Notes under the pieces: generated by a model | What the model saw: only the letters and a program-made list of their open reading frames with translations | Database searches by the model: none | Told to the model about the DNA's origin: nothing | In this document: in pieces, positions 1 to 8,401 of the stretch | How the letters are laid out: each line of letters starts with the position of its first letter | Numbering within the stretch: the stretch's first letter is position 1 | NCBI GenBank assembly: GCA_041390865.1 | Contig: JAWKPC010000004.1 | Coordinates: 304,529-368,528, forward strand | Source of the DNA: JAUIIK01 sp041390865 | GTDB lineage: Bacteria; Chloroflexota; Chloroflexia; Thermomicrobiales; CFX8 | Reading direction: 5' to 3' | Length of the DNA stretch: 64,000 bases | Made by a program: the position numbers and the translations under genes

Positions 1-2
1 AT

Positions 3-986
3 CCCACCGCCGACCCCAGCTCGATCTGGTATGTCACGAACGGCCTGCTGGCCAGGGAGCTCGTGACCGGCGAGCTCCAGATGGGCGACAACGATTTCCT
101 CTCGCTCGAACCAGCCGACGTCAACGTCGCCGGTGACGCGGACGACCAGAACGGGCCGATGTACTCGTCCTTCGTCGACATCCTCGGCGATGATCCGCTC
201 CAGGAGGGGACGATCATCACCCAGCGCATCCACCGCGACGGCTCGGCGACCAACGATCCGAGCCTCTTCGATCAGAATGTCGCCGCCACGCACTTCGTCC
301 CCGAAACGAATCACACCGTCGCCGGCCCGTTCTGGAGCTTCATGAACTCGACCGGGACGGTCTACGAGAACGGCCAGTACGTCGACGGTCAGATGTTCCA
401 GAACCCGTTCTTCGCGACCGGCCTGCCGATCAGCGAGGCGTACTGGGCCGACGTCAAAGTCGGCGGCGTCCAGCAGCTCGTGCTGATCCAGGTCTTCGAG
501 CGAAGGGTCCTGACCTACACCCCGGCCAATCCCGCCGAATGGCAGGTCGAGGCCGGCAACGTCGGCCAGCACTACTACCGCTGGCGCTACCTGACCGACA
601 TCCCGACCGAACCCCCGGCCGTCACCAGTGGAGACCACGAGCAGCTCGGGCCGAACTTCCTTCCGACATGGCCGGTTGACTACGACGGCCAGGCGATGGT
701 CTCGTTCGGCAATCAGGCGCCGTACCAGATGACCGTTCAGCTGGACGGACCGGTCTCGCGGACGGTCACGATACCGCCCTGCGACAGCTGTCAGGTGTAC
801 CCGATCACCGCGCCGCCATCGTCCTGCATCGACGAGATCCCCTGGCACGACGAGTTCCTGCCGCCGGGGAATTACCGGGTCCAGATCAGCTGGAACGGCA
901 GCCAGACATCGATGCTGGCCGGCCCGCAGACCTACGTGCCGGACGCAGGATATGGGACCTGTTTCTTTATCCTGGAAGGTCTCTAG
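3..986 (+). CDS. Secreted or surface hypothetical protein, 5'-truncated by the window edge
   Basis: The frame is open from base 3, so the true start lies outside the window. No enzyme motif was recognised. The segment around 390-590 carries an Asn-Gly-Gln-Tyr-Val stretch followed by VFERRVLTYTP and a Gly-Gln-His-Tyr-Tyr-Arg-Trp-Arg-Tyr end. I recall this module from extracellular proteins of Thermomicrobia and other Chloroflexota, often next to peptidase or surface domains. The last third (from about 640) reads as a beta-rich domain with a paired Cys motif (CDSCQ). The protein at the right edge of the window looks related in the same module. Function unknown; an extracellular location is inferred from family memory only, because the N terminus is not visible. 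Confidence 0.7.
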   Translation, partial: PTADPSSIWYVTNGLLARELVTGELQMGDNDFLSLEPADVNVAGDADDQNGPMYSSFVDILGDDPLQEGTIITQRIHRDGSATNDPSLFDQNVAATHFVPETNHTVAGPFWSFMNSTGTVYENGQYVDGQMFQNPFFATGLPISEAYWADVKVGGVQQLVLIQVFERRVLTYTPANPAEWQVEAGNVGQHYYRWRYLTDIPTEPPAVTSGDHEQLGPNFLPTWPVDYDGQAMVSFGNQAPYQMTVQLDGPVSRTVTIPPCDSCQVYPITAPPSSCIDEIPWHDEFLPPGNYRVQISWNGSQTSMLAGPQTYVPDAGYGTCFFILEGL

Positions 987-1052
987 GCGTTACGATTCGA
1001 CAGCAAGCCACTTTGACGGCATAATCGAGATGTACGTACAGTACGGAAACAA

Positions 1053-1078
1053 GAGGGGGCGGGCCGATTCGCCCCCTC
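1053..1078 (+). terminator. Rho-independent-type hairpin after the first gene
   Basis: GAGGGGGCG and CGCCCCCTC form a perfect 9-bp stem around an 8-base loop, 66 bases after the stop of the upstream gene and just before the GH15 start. The T-run after it is weak (GATTCTTC), so termination efficiency is uncertain. Confidence 0.55.
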
Positions 1079-1106
1079 GATTCTTCATCAACGGGTCGGT
1101 CGGGCA

Positions 1107-3023
1107 TTGTCAGGTTCAACACTCCGCTACAGGCGTGACACAGCAGGTTACCTCCCAATCGAAGCCTACGGCGCGGTCGGAAATGGCCGCACCGTCGCCC
1201 TGATCGGTAGCGACGCGTCGATCGACTGGCTCTGCTTCCCCCGCATCGACGGTTCGAGCGTCTTCGGCCGCATTCTCGATAGCCAGAAAGGCGGCCACTG
1301 GCAGATCTGCCCGGTCGGGGACTGGAACGTCCGCCGTCACTACATCGAAGACACCAACGTCCTGGTCACCCGATTCGAAACGGATTCCGGCATCGCCGAG
1401 ATCGTCGATTTCATGCCGTCGATCGGGTTCGGAGCGAACCTCGGAATCGTTGACCGGCTCTTCTCCGGCATGGTGATCCGGATCGTCCGGGGCGTCGAGG
1501 GCAGCGTCCGGCTGCGCCAGGAGATCGCCCCGAGCTTCGACTACGGCCGGGACCGCCCGGTGTTCGAGCTGGTGCCGGGACGCGGCGCGCTCGTCAAGGG
1601 GCGCAAGGAGTACCTGTCAATCAGCAGTCCCTGCCCGCTGGAGATCGGCGAGCAGGCGCTGACGTCCGAAATCGTCACCCGAGAAGATGAGGAACTCCAC
1701 TTCATCGCCAGCTATCACGGATCGCCGGCAGCGCTCTGGGTCGGCATGGCCCCGGGGACGTCGGACCGGCTCTTCGGCTACGAGCTGCTCGGCTGGCGAA
1801 CCTGGATCAGCCGCTGCGAGTACGAGGGACCGTACAGCGAGCACGTCCGGCGCAGCGCGCTGACCCTGAAACTGCTCGACTACATGCCGACCGGCGCGAT
1901 GGCGGCCGCCGCGACGACCTCGCTCCCGGAAGACCTCGGCGGCGTCAGGAACTGGGACTATCGCTATTCGTGGGTGAGAGACACAACCTACGCGATCTAT
2001 TCCTTTATGTCTATTGGCTATCGCGAGGAAGCGGAGTCGTTCTTCCAGTGGATCGTCGATGCCACGAATCTCCAGGCCTCGCAGCTTCAGATCATGTACA
2101 GCGTCGGCGGAGAGACGGACCTGACCGAGCACGAGCTGCCCCATCTCGAAGGCTACCGGGGTTCCAGCCCGGTCCGGATCGGCAATGGCGCGTACAACCA
2201 GAAGCAGCTCGACGTCTGGGCGGAGCTCATCGACGCGGCACACACCTACCGCCGCTTCGGCGGGACAATCTCGGAAACGCTCTGGAACTATCTGGCATCG
2301 GTCGTCAACCAGGTGCTCTTCCACTGGCGCGAACCCGATTCCGGCATCTGGGAAGTCCGCAGCGAGCCGCAACGGATGACCTATTCGAACGTCATGAGCT
2401 GGGTCGCCCTCGACCGGGCCATCAGGCTCGGCCAGGTCGACCGCCGCGCCGCTCCATACGACCTCTGGGAGAAGACGCGCGACGAGATCTACGCCGAGGT
2501 CATGAGCCTGGGCGTCGATCAGGAAACCGGGATCTTCACCCAGGCGTTCGGCTCCAGCGAGCTGGATGCGTCGACGCTGTCTTTCCCGCTCCGCCACTTC
2601 ATCGACGCAAATCACCCGGTTATGTCACGAACCATCGACGCGATATCCCGCGAGCTCACCGATTCCGGGCTGGTGGCCCGCTATAAGGTCTCGGACAACG
2701 GCTCGAACCTCGACGGCCTGGCGGGCGACGAAGGCCACTTCGTGCTGACGTCATGCTGGCTGATCGACTGCATGATCGCGCGCGGCGAGCTGGACTGCGC
2801 GAAGCAGCGTCTGGAACTGCTCCTCGCCCGGGCTAACGACCTCGGGCTCTACGCCGAGCAGATCCACCCGCAGACCGGCGAGCATGCTGGGAATTTCCCC
2901 CAGGCTTTCAGTCACCTGGGGATCATCAACTCGATCATCAACTATGCCCGCGCCATCGGCGAGTTCGAAGGCGCAAGTCGCCTGGCCCCCGACGCCATGC
3001 TCACCGGAGCGGTCGAGGACTAG
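1107..3023 (+). CDS. Glycoside hydrolase family 15 protein (glucoamylase/trehalase-like)
   Basis: A cytosolic-looking 638-residue protein of the usual two-part GH15 layout. An N-terminal beta-sandwich domain opens with YLPIEAYGAVGNGRTVALI and DASIDWLCFPR. A C-terminal (alpha/alpha)6 barrel from about residue 265 carries the family signature NWDYRYSWVRDTTYAIYSF. These domains hydrolyse alpha-linked glucose polymers or trehalose, and many actinobacterial and Chloroflexota members are trehalases. The substrate cannot be told from sequence alone. The start is TTG at 1107, chosen because the conserved N terminus begins shortly after it; no strong Shine-Dalgarno sequence is seen. The gene appears monocistronic, with a hairpin upstream and a repeat-bearing spacer downstream. 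Confidence 0.88.
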   Translation: MSGSTLRYRRDTAGYLPIEAYGAVGNGRTVALIGSDASIDWLCFPRIDGSSVFGRILDSQKGGHWQICPVGDWNVRRHYIEDTNVLVTRFETDSGIAEIVDFMPSIGFGANLGIVDRLFSGMVIRIVRGVEGSVRLRQEIAPSFDYGRDRPVFELVPGRGALVKGRKEYLSISSPCPLEIGEQALTSEIVTREDEELHFIASYHGSPAALWVGMAPGTSDRLFGYELLGWRTWISRCEYEGPYSEHVRRSALTLKLLDYMPTGAMAAAATTSLPEDLGGVRNWDYRYSWVRDTTYAIYSFMSIGYREEAESFFQWIVDATNLQASQLQIMYSVGGETDLTEHELPHLEGYRGSSPVRIGNGAYNQKQLDVWAELIDAAHTYRRFGGTISETLWNYLASVVNQVLFHWREPDSGIWEVRSEPQRMTYSNVMSWVALDRAIRLGQVDRRAAPYDLWEKTRDEIYAEVMSLGVDQETGIFTQAFGSSELDASTLSFPLRHFIDANHPVMSRTIDAISRELTDSGLVARYKVSDNGSNLDGLAGDEGHFVLTSCWLIDCMIARGELDCAKQRLELLLARANDLGLYAEQIHPQTGEHAGNFPQAFSHLGIINSIINYARAIGEFEGASRLAPDAMLTGAVED

Positions 3024-3216
3024 CCCCTGCCGGCTACGCTCGAACTCTCAATGGTAGGGACGTGGGCCCAGAGGCACTTGCTGCAACTGATTCCTGGTAA
3101 AACGAAATCATGTCGGAGACTTCCTGAATCTCCTGTCCAACCTAACGCGCAAGTAGCACGGCAATGCATCGCATTGCCGGTACAGGGCACGAAAAGCATT
3201 CATCCCGATTTCGTAT

Positions 3217-3333
3217 TACGTCATCCTGAGCGGAGGCTTTGCGAAGTCGAAGGATCTCGTTGCCATTCTGGAGATTTACTGGGCAAGTAGATCCTTAGTA
3301 CCCAATCCGCCGTCGCTCCGTCAGGATGACGTA
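3217..3333. repeat. MITE-like dispersed inverted-repeat element
   Basis: The ends are inverted copies of each other (TACGTCATCCTGA near 3217-3230 and TCAGGATGACGTA at 3321-3333). Inside them AAGGATCT (3250-3257) mirrors AGATCCTT (3289-3296). No coding potential is seen. Related half-elements on the other strand occur near 35046 and 35961. The rest of the 3024-3471 spacer holds nothing I can recognise. Confidence 0.6.
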
Positions 3334-3471
3334 GTAGTGATATTTCGGATTCCAGACCGCGGGAATGCCCCGAAATTCCGCGTCAGATCAGACCACACCC
3401 AGTACTCGGCGAAACAAGCGGACCGGGCCTGTCGTCAGTACACACTCATCCTGCGATCTCGTACGACCTGC

Positions 3472-3951
3472 CTAAGAGTTCAGCCCAAGCGCCTCGGCGA
3501 CGTCGTTGCTGTGAGCGGTCGAGTGCATGCCGCCGCTGCCGACCAGGATGTCGCTCGCCGGCATCTCGCCGCGAGGGGTGACGACCGTTGCCGCCAGGGT
3601 GTCGTCGTCCAGGTCCTTGACCTGCTCGGCCAGCGACTCGTGGACGGTTCGGAACTGGGAGAGCAGCTCGTCCCGCGACTTGCCGGAGTATTCATCGACG
3701 ACCTGCTGGTTCCAGGAATCGACGTCGAAGTCGCCGTCGGCGGATTGCGGCATCTCGCCGCCCCGCGCCATGTGAAGGACCATGTCATAGGTGCTCTGCC
3801 GGCCTGCCAGGTGGGCGAGGATCTCTTTCGCGGTCCAACCGTTCTCGTAGACCTCGGTCGCCAGCTGCTCGTCGGTTAGCCCGCCGAATGTCTGGTTGAC
3901 CGACTCGATACCCTGATTGATCGCCCCGACAATCTCTTCTCGCGTAGCCAA
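3472..3951 (-). CDS. DinB-like / ClbS-type helical bundle protein
   Basis: 159 residues, the normal length for the DinB-like superfamily of four-helix-bundle proteins (DinB, mycothiol-dependent maleylpyruvate isomerase N-domain, ClbS/DfsB). The sequence shows the typical N-terminal helix with a GLTDEQL turn and the signature WTAKEILAHLAGRQ, whose His would be one of the metal ligands. A later HSTAHSNDV segment near the C terminus supplies further His residues. Members bind a divalent metal and catalyse thiol-transfer or hydrolytic reactions; the substrate here is unknown. It is transcribed away from the repeat-bearing spacer and lies just downstream of the proline-racemase-like gene on the same strand, so the two may share a transcript. 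Confidence 0.7.
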   Translation of the reverse strand: MATREEIVGAINQGIESVNQTFGGLTDEQLATEVYENGWTAKEILAHLAGRQSTYDMVLHMARGGEMPQSADGDFDVDSWNQQVVDEYSGKSRDELLSQFRTVHESLAEQVKDLDDDTLAATVVTPRGEMPASDILVGSGGMHSTAHSNDVAEALGLNS

Positions 3952-4001
3952 GATGCCTGCTCCTTCTCTCGAACGCTATTCGAATCCTCTCTATCGTAGC
4001 C

Positions 4002-5009
4002 CTAACGAACCAGGAAACCACCGGCGAGAGGATCATCCGGCTCGACGATGAAGCTGTGCAGTCCGGTGATGTACGCCCGGCCCGCGATCTCGGGAACGAT
4101 CGCCGGAAGCTCTCCGATATCGGCTGTCTCGATCACCCGGCCGGTAAACGCCGTCCCGGTAATGCTCTCGTGGACCCAGGGACGGTCGACACCGACCTCT
4201 TCGCTGGCATGAAGCCAGGCAAGCCGAGCGGCCGTGCCGGTCCCGCAGGGTGAGCGGTCCACCTCACCGTCAGCGAAGATCGTCACGTTGCGGCCATCCG
4301 CCTCGGGGCTCTGTGGGGTTCCGGTGATGATCGTCCCGTAGATTCCCCTGAGATCCGGTTCGAGCGGATGGCGGACGTCAAGCTGCGCCTCGACCGCGTG
4401 TTTGACTTGCATCCCGAATTCGATCAGGTCATCGATCCGGCCCGGCTCGACGTTCAGTCCCGCCAGAGCTGCTTCAGCCAGCGCGTAGAACGCGCCGCCA
4501 TAGACCACCTGGACGGTGAGATCTCCATAGCTGGTCTGGACCTGGACGCCGTCGCTGAAGACGAATGACGGGACATTCGTGAATGCCACGTCCGTAACCC
4601 TTCCGCCCTCCAGCGTTGCCCGGGCCTGGATCAGTCCGGCAGGGCTGTCATATGCGATCGCGGCACTGCCGCCGCCGGCCGGGTGCATCCCGGTTTCAAG
4701 GAGAATCGTCGTGACGGCGATGATCCCGTGGCCGCACATGGTCGAGTAGCCCTCGTTGTGCATGAAGAGGACGCCGTAATCGGCTTCGTCGGTGACAGGC
4801 GGCGTCAGAATCGCGCCGTACATGTCGGCATGGCCGCGGGGCTCCCACATCAGGACGCGTCGCAGATCATCATGCTCGGCCAGCATCTCGGCCCGCCGTT
4901 CGAGGATCGTCGCGCCATGCAGCCGGGGCACGCCGCTGGTGATAAGCCGCAACGGTTCTCCGGCCGCATGCGCGTCGACCGTGGTGATGATCCTTCGTAT
5001 GCCTGACAT
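4002..5009 (-). CDS. Proline racemase / 4-hydroxyproline 2-epimerase family protein
   Basis: A 335-residue cofactor-independent isomerase of the proline racemase fold. Both catalytic Cys positions are present: MCGHG near residue 93 and SPCGTGTAARLAWL near residue 254. The two thiols act as acid/base pair on the alpha-carbon of proline or hydroxyproline. Keeping both argues against the trans-3-hydroxyproline dehydratase branch, which has Thr at one position. The N terminus (TTVDAHAAGEPLRLI) is the standard family opening. No other hydroxyproline catabolism gene is nearby, so the specificity is open. It is divergent from the DUF3105 gene; a near-match to a CRP/FNR-type operator sits between them. 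Confidence 0.85.
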   Translation of the reverse strand: MSGIRRIITTVDAHAAGEPLRLITSGVPRLHGATILERRAEMLAEHDDLRRVLMWEPRGHADMYGAILTPPVTDEADYGVLFMHNEGYSTMCGHGIIAVTTILLETGMHPAGGGSAAIAYDSPAGLIQARATLEGGRVTDVAFTNVPSFVFSDGVQVQTSYGDLTVQVVYGGAFYALAEAALAGLNVEPGRIDDLIEFGMQVKHAVEAQLDVRHPLEPDLRGIYGTIITGTPQSPEADGRNVTIFADGEVDRSPCGTGTAARLAWLHASEEVGVDRPWVHESITGTAFTGRVIETADIGELPAIVPEIAGRAYITGLHSFIVEPDDPLAGGFLVR

Positions 5010-5022
5010 CGCGCTCTCGATT

Positions 5023-5038
5023 CGTGACGCTTTTCACA
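5023..5038. promoter_or_regulatory. Imperfect CRP/FNR-family operator (CGTGA-N6-TCACA)
   Basis: CGTGACGCTTTTCACA differs from TGTGA-N6-TCACA at one position and lies between divergent genes (starts at 5009 and 5052/5097). Two perfect sites occur at 22733 and 30952. One mismatch makes this copy uncertain, and no well-placed -10 element was identified. Confidence 0.3.
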
Positions 5039-5051
5039 AGCTGATATAGGA

Positions 5052-5702
5052 TTGACTGAATTCGTCCGTCGCCCGTTCACCAGCAAGGTACGCCGGGTGG
5101 AAACTCAGAACAGCACAACACTGCAACCGAATCGTAGAACAGGACACGGCAGCGCCGAAGCACGGAAAGCCAGCCGAATCTGGGTTCCGATCGTGGCCCT
5201 GGCTGTCGTCGTCCTGGCCACGGCCAGCGCGCTCTACTCATTGAGCCGGCCATCGATCCCGGATGAGATCGAGGGATTAATCGCCTACGGCGACATCCCG
5301 AGCGAGATCGTTGACGGGCCGGTTGACTACAGTATGGATCCTCCGGCTGGCGGCCAGCACGCGGCGATGCCGCTCGAATGTGGTCTCTACTTCCATCCGG
5401 TCGAGAACGAGAAGGCGGTCGCATCGCTTGCGACCGGCGCCATCTGGGTCGCGTATGATCCCGATGCATTGAGCGAGTCCCAGCTTGAGGATCTCAAAGT
5501 GTTCGGCGAGGGCAACGAAGACGTCCTGATGACGCCGTACCCGGATCTCCCGCATCCGGTCGTCATCAGTGCCTGGGGCTTCCAACTCTACCCCGACTCG
5601 CCGACCGATCCGCGCATCGCCTCGTTCATCCGGGACTACAAGAACGCGGATTCAGCGCCGTACTCGGATCTCCTCTGCCACGCCGATGAGGAGATCTCTT
5701 GA
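5052..5702 (+). CDS. DUF3105 domain membrane-anchored protein
   Basis: An N-terminal membrane anchor (IWVPIVALAVVVLATASALYSL) is followed by an extracytoplasmic domain matching DUF3105. Visible family features are the GGQH segment, CGLYFHPVENEKAVASL, a GAIWVAYDPD strand and the closing HPVVISAWGFQL. The biochemical function of DUF3105 is unknown; some members sit near cytochrome or thioredoxin genes. TTG at 5052 and GTG at 5097 are both possible starts; the second gives a shorter cytoplasmic tail and may be the real one. A hairpin follows the stop, separating it from the convergent lipoprotein gene. Confidence 0.75.
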   Translation: MTEFVRRPFTSKVRRVETQNSTTLQPNRRTGHGSAEARKASRIWVPIVALAVVVLATASALYSLSRPSIPDEIEGLIAYGDIPSEIVDGPVDYSMDPPAGGQHAAMPLECGLYFHPVENEKAVASLATGAIWVAYDPDALSESQLEDLKVFGEGNEDVLMTPYPDLPHPVVISAWGFQLYPDSPTDPRIASFIRDYKNADSAPYSDLLCHADEEIS

Positions 5703-5719
5703 CTTCCAACGACGGCGAT

Positions 5720-5745
5720 AGCCGCCCGGCGATGCACGGGCGGCT
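5720..5745. terminator. Hairpin between convergent genes
   Basis: AGCCGCCCG and CGGGCGGCT form a perfect 9-bp stem around 8 bases, between the DUF3105 stop (5702) and the convergent lipoprotein stop (5776). There is no T-run on either side, so it may be a weak or factor-assisted terminator. Confidence 0.45.
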
Positions 5746-5775
5746 GTAACGTCCAGGTCGTTTCGAAGGATCTGG

Positions 5776-6798
5776 CTACGGCAGATATTCGACCGTCAGA
5801 GAGCGCCATTCGATGTAGCCGCCGGACGCGTTATCGAACGCGCACTCGGTGTCCGATGCCCAGATGTTTGACGAACCGGAGGACCGGCAGACCGCCAGGA
5901 GCTGGATGGTGTATTCCTGGCCGCCCTCGACGAGCGCTTCGATCTCCAGGGATTGGTTGCCGCTCACCGGCATGCTGGCGACGCTGGAATCAATCGAAGA
6001 CTTCCCGCCGACCACCGGTGCTTTGATCGTCTGCCCGTCGGGGCCGAGAATGGCGAGCCGTATCTCAAAGCTGGAAGCCATACTCCCCCAACCTTTGGTC
6101 GTCAGAACGCCATTCCATCCGGCATCAGCGACGATGCGAATCTTGCCTGTTTCCTCCGGAACGAAGCTGTTCTCGACCGCGCCAGTTGATGTGACGTCTT
6201 CGGCAAGACCGAAGTAAACGCCGCTGCGAATGAACGAACGAGCGGGATATTGCGCGACATCGAAAGACGCTGAAGCCTGCGCAAAACTGAGATATTCGCC
6301 CGACTTGGAGCCCTGCCCGCTGTCCGGGCGCTCGAAGCTGAGTGCCGACGGCGGCTCCGGTGTCGGGGTTGGCGGGACCTCGGTCGGCGACGGAGTCGGC
6401 TGGGGCGGTTCCGGCGTCGCGGTCGGAGCAGGGGGTACTGGAGTCGCGGTCGGAGCCGGTTGCTGCGTCGCGGTCGGAGACGGTTCGTCGGTGGCTTCTA
6501 CAGGATCTGTAGCGGTCGGGGATGGCTCCACCTCCGCCAATTTTCCGCCCGCGAGATCGGGAATTGCCGTTGGAGACTGTGCGGCCATCGTCGCTTCAAC
6601 GCTTTGGTCAATCTGCTTCTGGACATCCACTTGCGTCGCCAGAGCCATCGCAACTTCTGTCTGGATCGCATTCGAATCGGTTGCCGGAGTCGGGCTTGCC
6701 TGTTCATCTGAAGAGCCGCAAGCTGCGACGACAAATAGCACTGCCGCAAGCGGCGCAAGCGTCCAGATCTTCGTCCATCCAAAACTCAGTCGAAACAT
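5776..6798 (-). CDS. Lipoprotein with Thr/Pro-rich linker, function unknown
   Basis: The product has a lipoprotein signal with lipobox VVAACG, then a predicted helical stretch. A long low-complexity linker of TATP/PTPEPP units covers about residues 90-150. A C-terminal beta-rich domain (about residues 190-340) contains a Cys pair (LLAVCRSS and DTECAFDN). The linker is typical of Chloroflexota surface proteins, spacing a binding domain from the membrane; the C-terminal domain was not recognised. Start ATG at 6798 is preferred over the ATG at 6822 because GGAGGG lies about 10 bases upstream of it. It is probably monocistronic: a hairpin precedes it and another separates it from DUF3105. Confidence 0.75.
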   Translation of the reverse strand: MFRLSFGWTKIWTLAPLAAVLFVVAACGSSDEQASPTPATDSNAIQTEVAMALATQVDVQKQIDQSVEATMAAQSPTAIPDLAGGKLAEVEPSPTATDPVEATDEPSPTATQQPAPTATPVPPAPTATPEPPQPTPSPTEVPPTPTPEPPSALSFERPDSGQGSKSGEYLSFAQASASFDVAQYPARSFIRSGVYFGLAEDVTSTGAVENSFVPEETGKIRIVADAGWNGVLTTKGWGSMASSFEIRLAILGPDGQTIKAPVVGGKSSIDSSVASMPVSGNQSLEIEALVEGGQEYTIQLLAVCRSSGSSNIWASDTECAFDNASGGYIEWRSLTVEYLP

Positions 6799-6907
6799 CG
6801 TCAAAGTCCCTCCGCGCTGCATTCATACCTCTGGATCCAGCATATGGCTGGCATGAACGGAGGATTGATTCCTGTTTGGCACGAAGGCTGTCAACTGCGA
6901 TACAGAG

Positions 6908-6935
6908 AGAGCCGGCGACGTTTGTCGCCGGCTCT
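6908..6935. terminator. Perfect 12-bp hairpin after the ureohydrolase pair
   Basis: AGAGCCGGCGAC and GTCGCCGGCTCT enclose a 4-base loop. The hairpin lies just past the stop of the minus-strand ureohydrolase (6963) and before the lipoprotein start, where a terminator is expected. No clear U-tract follows. Confidence 0.6.
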
Positions 6936-6962
6936 TCCCACGTTGTCAGTTTTCTCGAGGCG

Positions 6963-8119
6963 CTACTTGCGCTGCCGTAAATCGGGGATCTGATACGGGG
7001 CGTCGGGCATGTCGGCTGGCATCCGGCCGAGCTTGCCGCCGACGACGAGCGAGCCGAGGACCTCGCGGATGACCGTCGCGCCGAGAATCGCCGTGATGTC
7101 CGAGACATCGTAGGGCGGCGAGACTTCCACGATCTCCATGCCGACCAGTCCTTCCCGGGCGATGCCCCGCAACATGTAGAGCACCTCACGCGGCGTCAGG
7201 CCGCCCGATACCGGCGTGCCCGTTCCCGGGGCGAAGGCCGGATCGACCGAGTCGATATCGAACGAGAGCCAGACGGCGTCGGCGTTCTTCCAGGCGATCT
7301 CCAGCGCGTACTCCAGCACCCGCTCGATGCCGTACTTGTCGATATCGTCAACCGTGATCATCGAAGCGTTACGGTCGCGGGCCGTCTTGAACCAGTCCGG
7401 CACGCTCGACCAGCCGCCGACACCGATCTGGACGAGATTCGTTGGCGGCGCGTTCGGGATGTTGGTCGCGTGGAAGAAGGGCGAGCCGTGCATCCGCTCG
7501 TCCAGCGACTCCTCCGAGAGATCGGCATGCCGGTCGAAATGAATGATCCCGATATTGCCGTCGATGTATGGCGAGATACCCGTACATCCGGGTAGCCGAT
7601 CGCGTGATCGCCGCCGAGAACGACCGGAAAGACCTCCCGCTCGGCAACGAACGCCATCGCCTTCGCGATCTGATCGAAGGACTTTTCAAGGTTCGAGGGG
7701 ATGACCTGGATATTCCCCAGGTCGGCCATCGTCAGCGACTTGCCGAAATCGACGCCGAAACCGGGATTGTACGGCGATCCACCAACGCGCCGGAGAGCAT
7801 CAGGCCCGAATCGCGTGCCGGGCCGGTAGGTGGTGCCGCCGTCGTACGGCGCGCCGACGAATACGACATCCTGTCCGCCGAGCTCGCGAGCATCTTCGAG
7901 GTACTTCGCGCCGCCAAATGTCTGGCCGCCGGTTCCCCACCAGCCGCGCGCGAAGAGCGACATCTTCCGGTCGCGGATACTCTCGGCCGGTTCCAGACCG
8001 TAGAGCCGCCGGGCTTCATCCCGCTCGTCGCCGGTCGTGCCCTCGAGCGCTTCCTGTGACTCCATCGCCCAGGTGCCCTGGAAATCGGAGCGTTGAAGTT
8101 TCCTGTTTTCGTCGGTCAT
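6963..8119 (-). pseudogene. Agmatinase/guanidinase-type ureohydrolase, copy 1, frameshifted
   Basis: Two overlapping frames together give a full ureohydrolase closely similar to the intact neighbour at 8402-9559. The upstream part carries LGGDHAIGYPDVR. The downstream part carries the DRHAD metal site, MHGSPFFHATN and SFDIDSVDPAFAPGTGTP. Alignment with the neighbour's DNA places a one-base deletion near 7577-7583. All Asp/His residues of the binuclear metal site are present if the frame is restored. The family hydrolyses agmatine, guanidinobutyrate, arginine or guanidine to urea plus an amine. Start ATG at 8119 follows GAGGGAA. The gene is either a young pseudogene or an assembly error. Confidence 0.8.
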
Positions 8120-8198
8120 TTCCCTCACTCCCGGCCCCTCTCCCACTGCTCCGCTACGCTACGCGGGGAGAGGGGAGGAAATCTACAGTTCGGAATTC

Positions 8199-8282
8199 CT
8201 ACAAACGACAACCCTGCAACCGCTTCGCCCAGGCGTCCTGACGGCCGGAAGGTTGGAGCCGTTCGTTGTCTTCGCCGGTCAC
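8199..8282 (-). pseudogene. Short ORF resembling the N terminus of the flanking ureohydrolases
   Basis: GTG at 8282, preceded by GGAGGGAA, opens a 27-codon frame. Its residues VTGEDNERLQPSGRQDAWAK align with the N terminus of the neighbour (TDENRKLQRSDFQGTWAM): T-E-N-R-LQ-S-Q-WA are shared in order. The frame then stops. The surrounding spacer (8120-8401) also repeats the CGGCCCC...GCTCCGC motif seen just upstream of copy 1. I read this as the remnant of a third tandem copy or a duplicated gene start; a conserved leader peptide is the alternative. Confidence 0.45.
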
Positions 8283-8401
8283 TTCCCTCCCCGGCCCCCG
8301 TTCGGCTCCGCCACGCTGCGCGATGAGAGAGGAGTAGGAACCAACGACGGATCTCCTACAACTACAACCTACGAACTACAAACTCGCTAATCCCTCATCC
8401 C

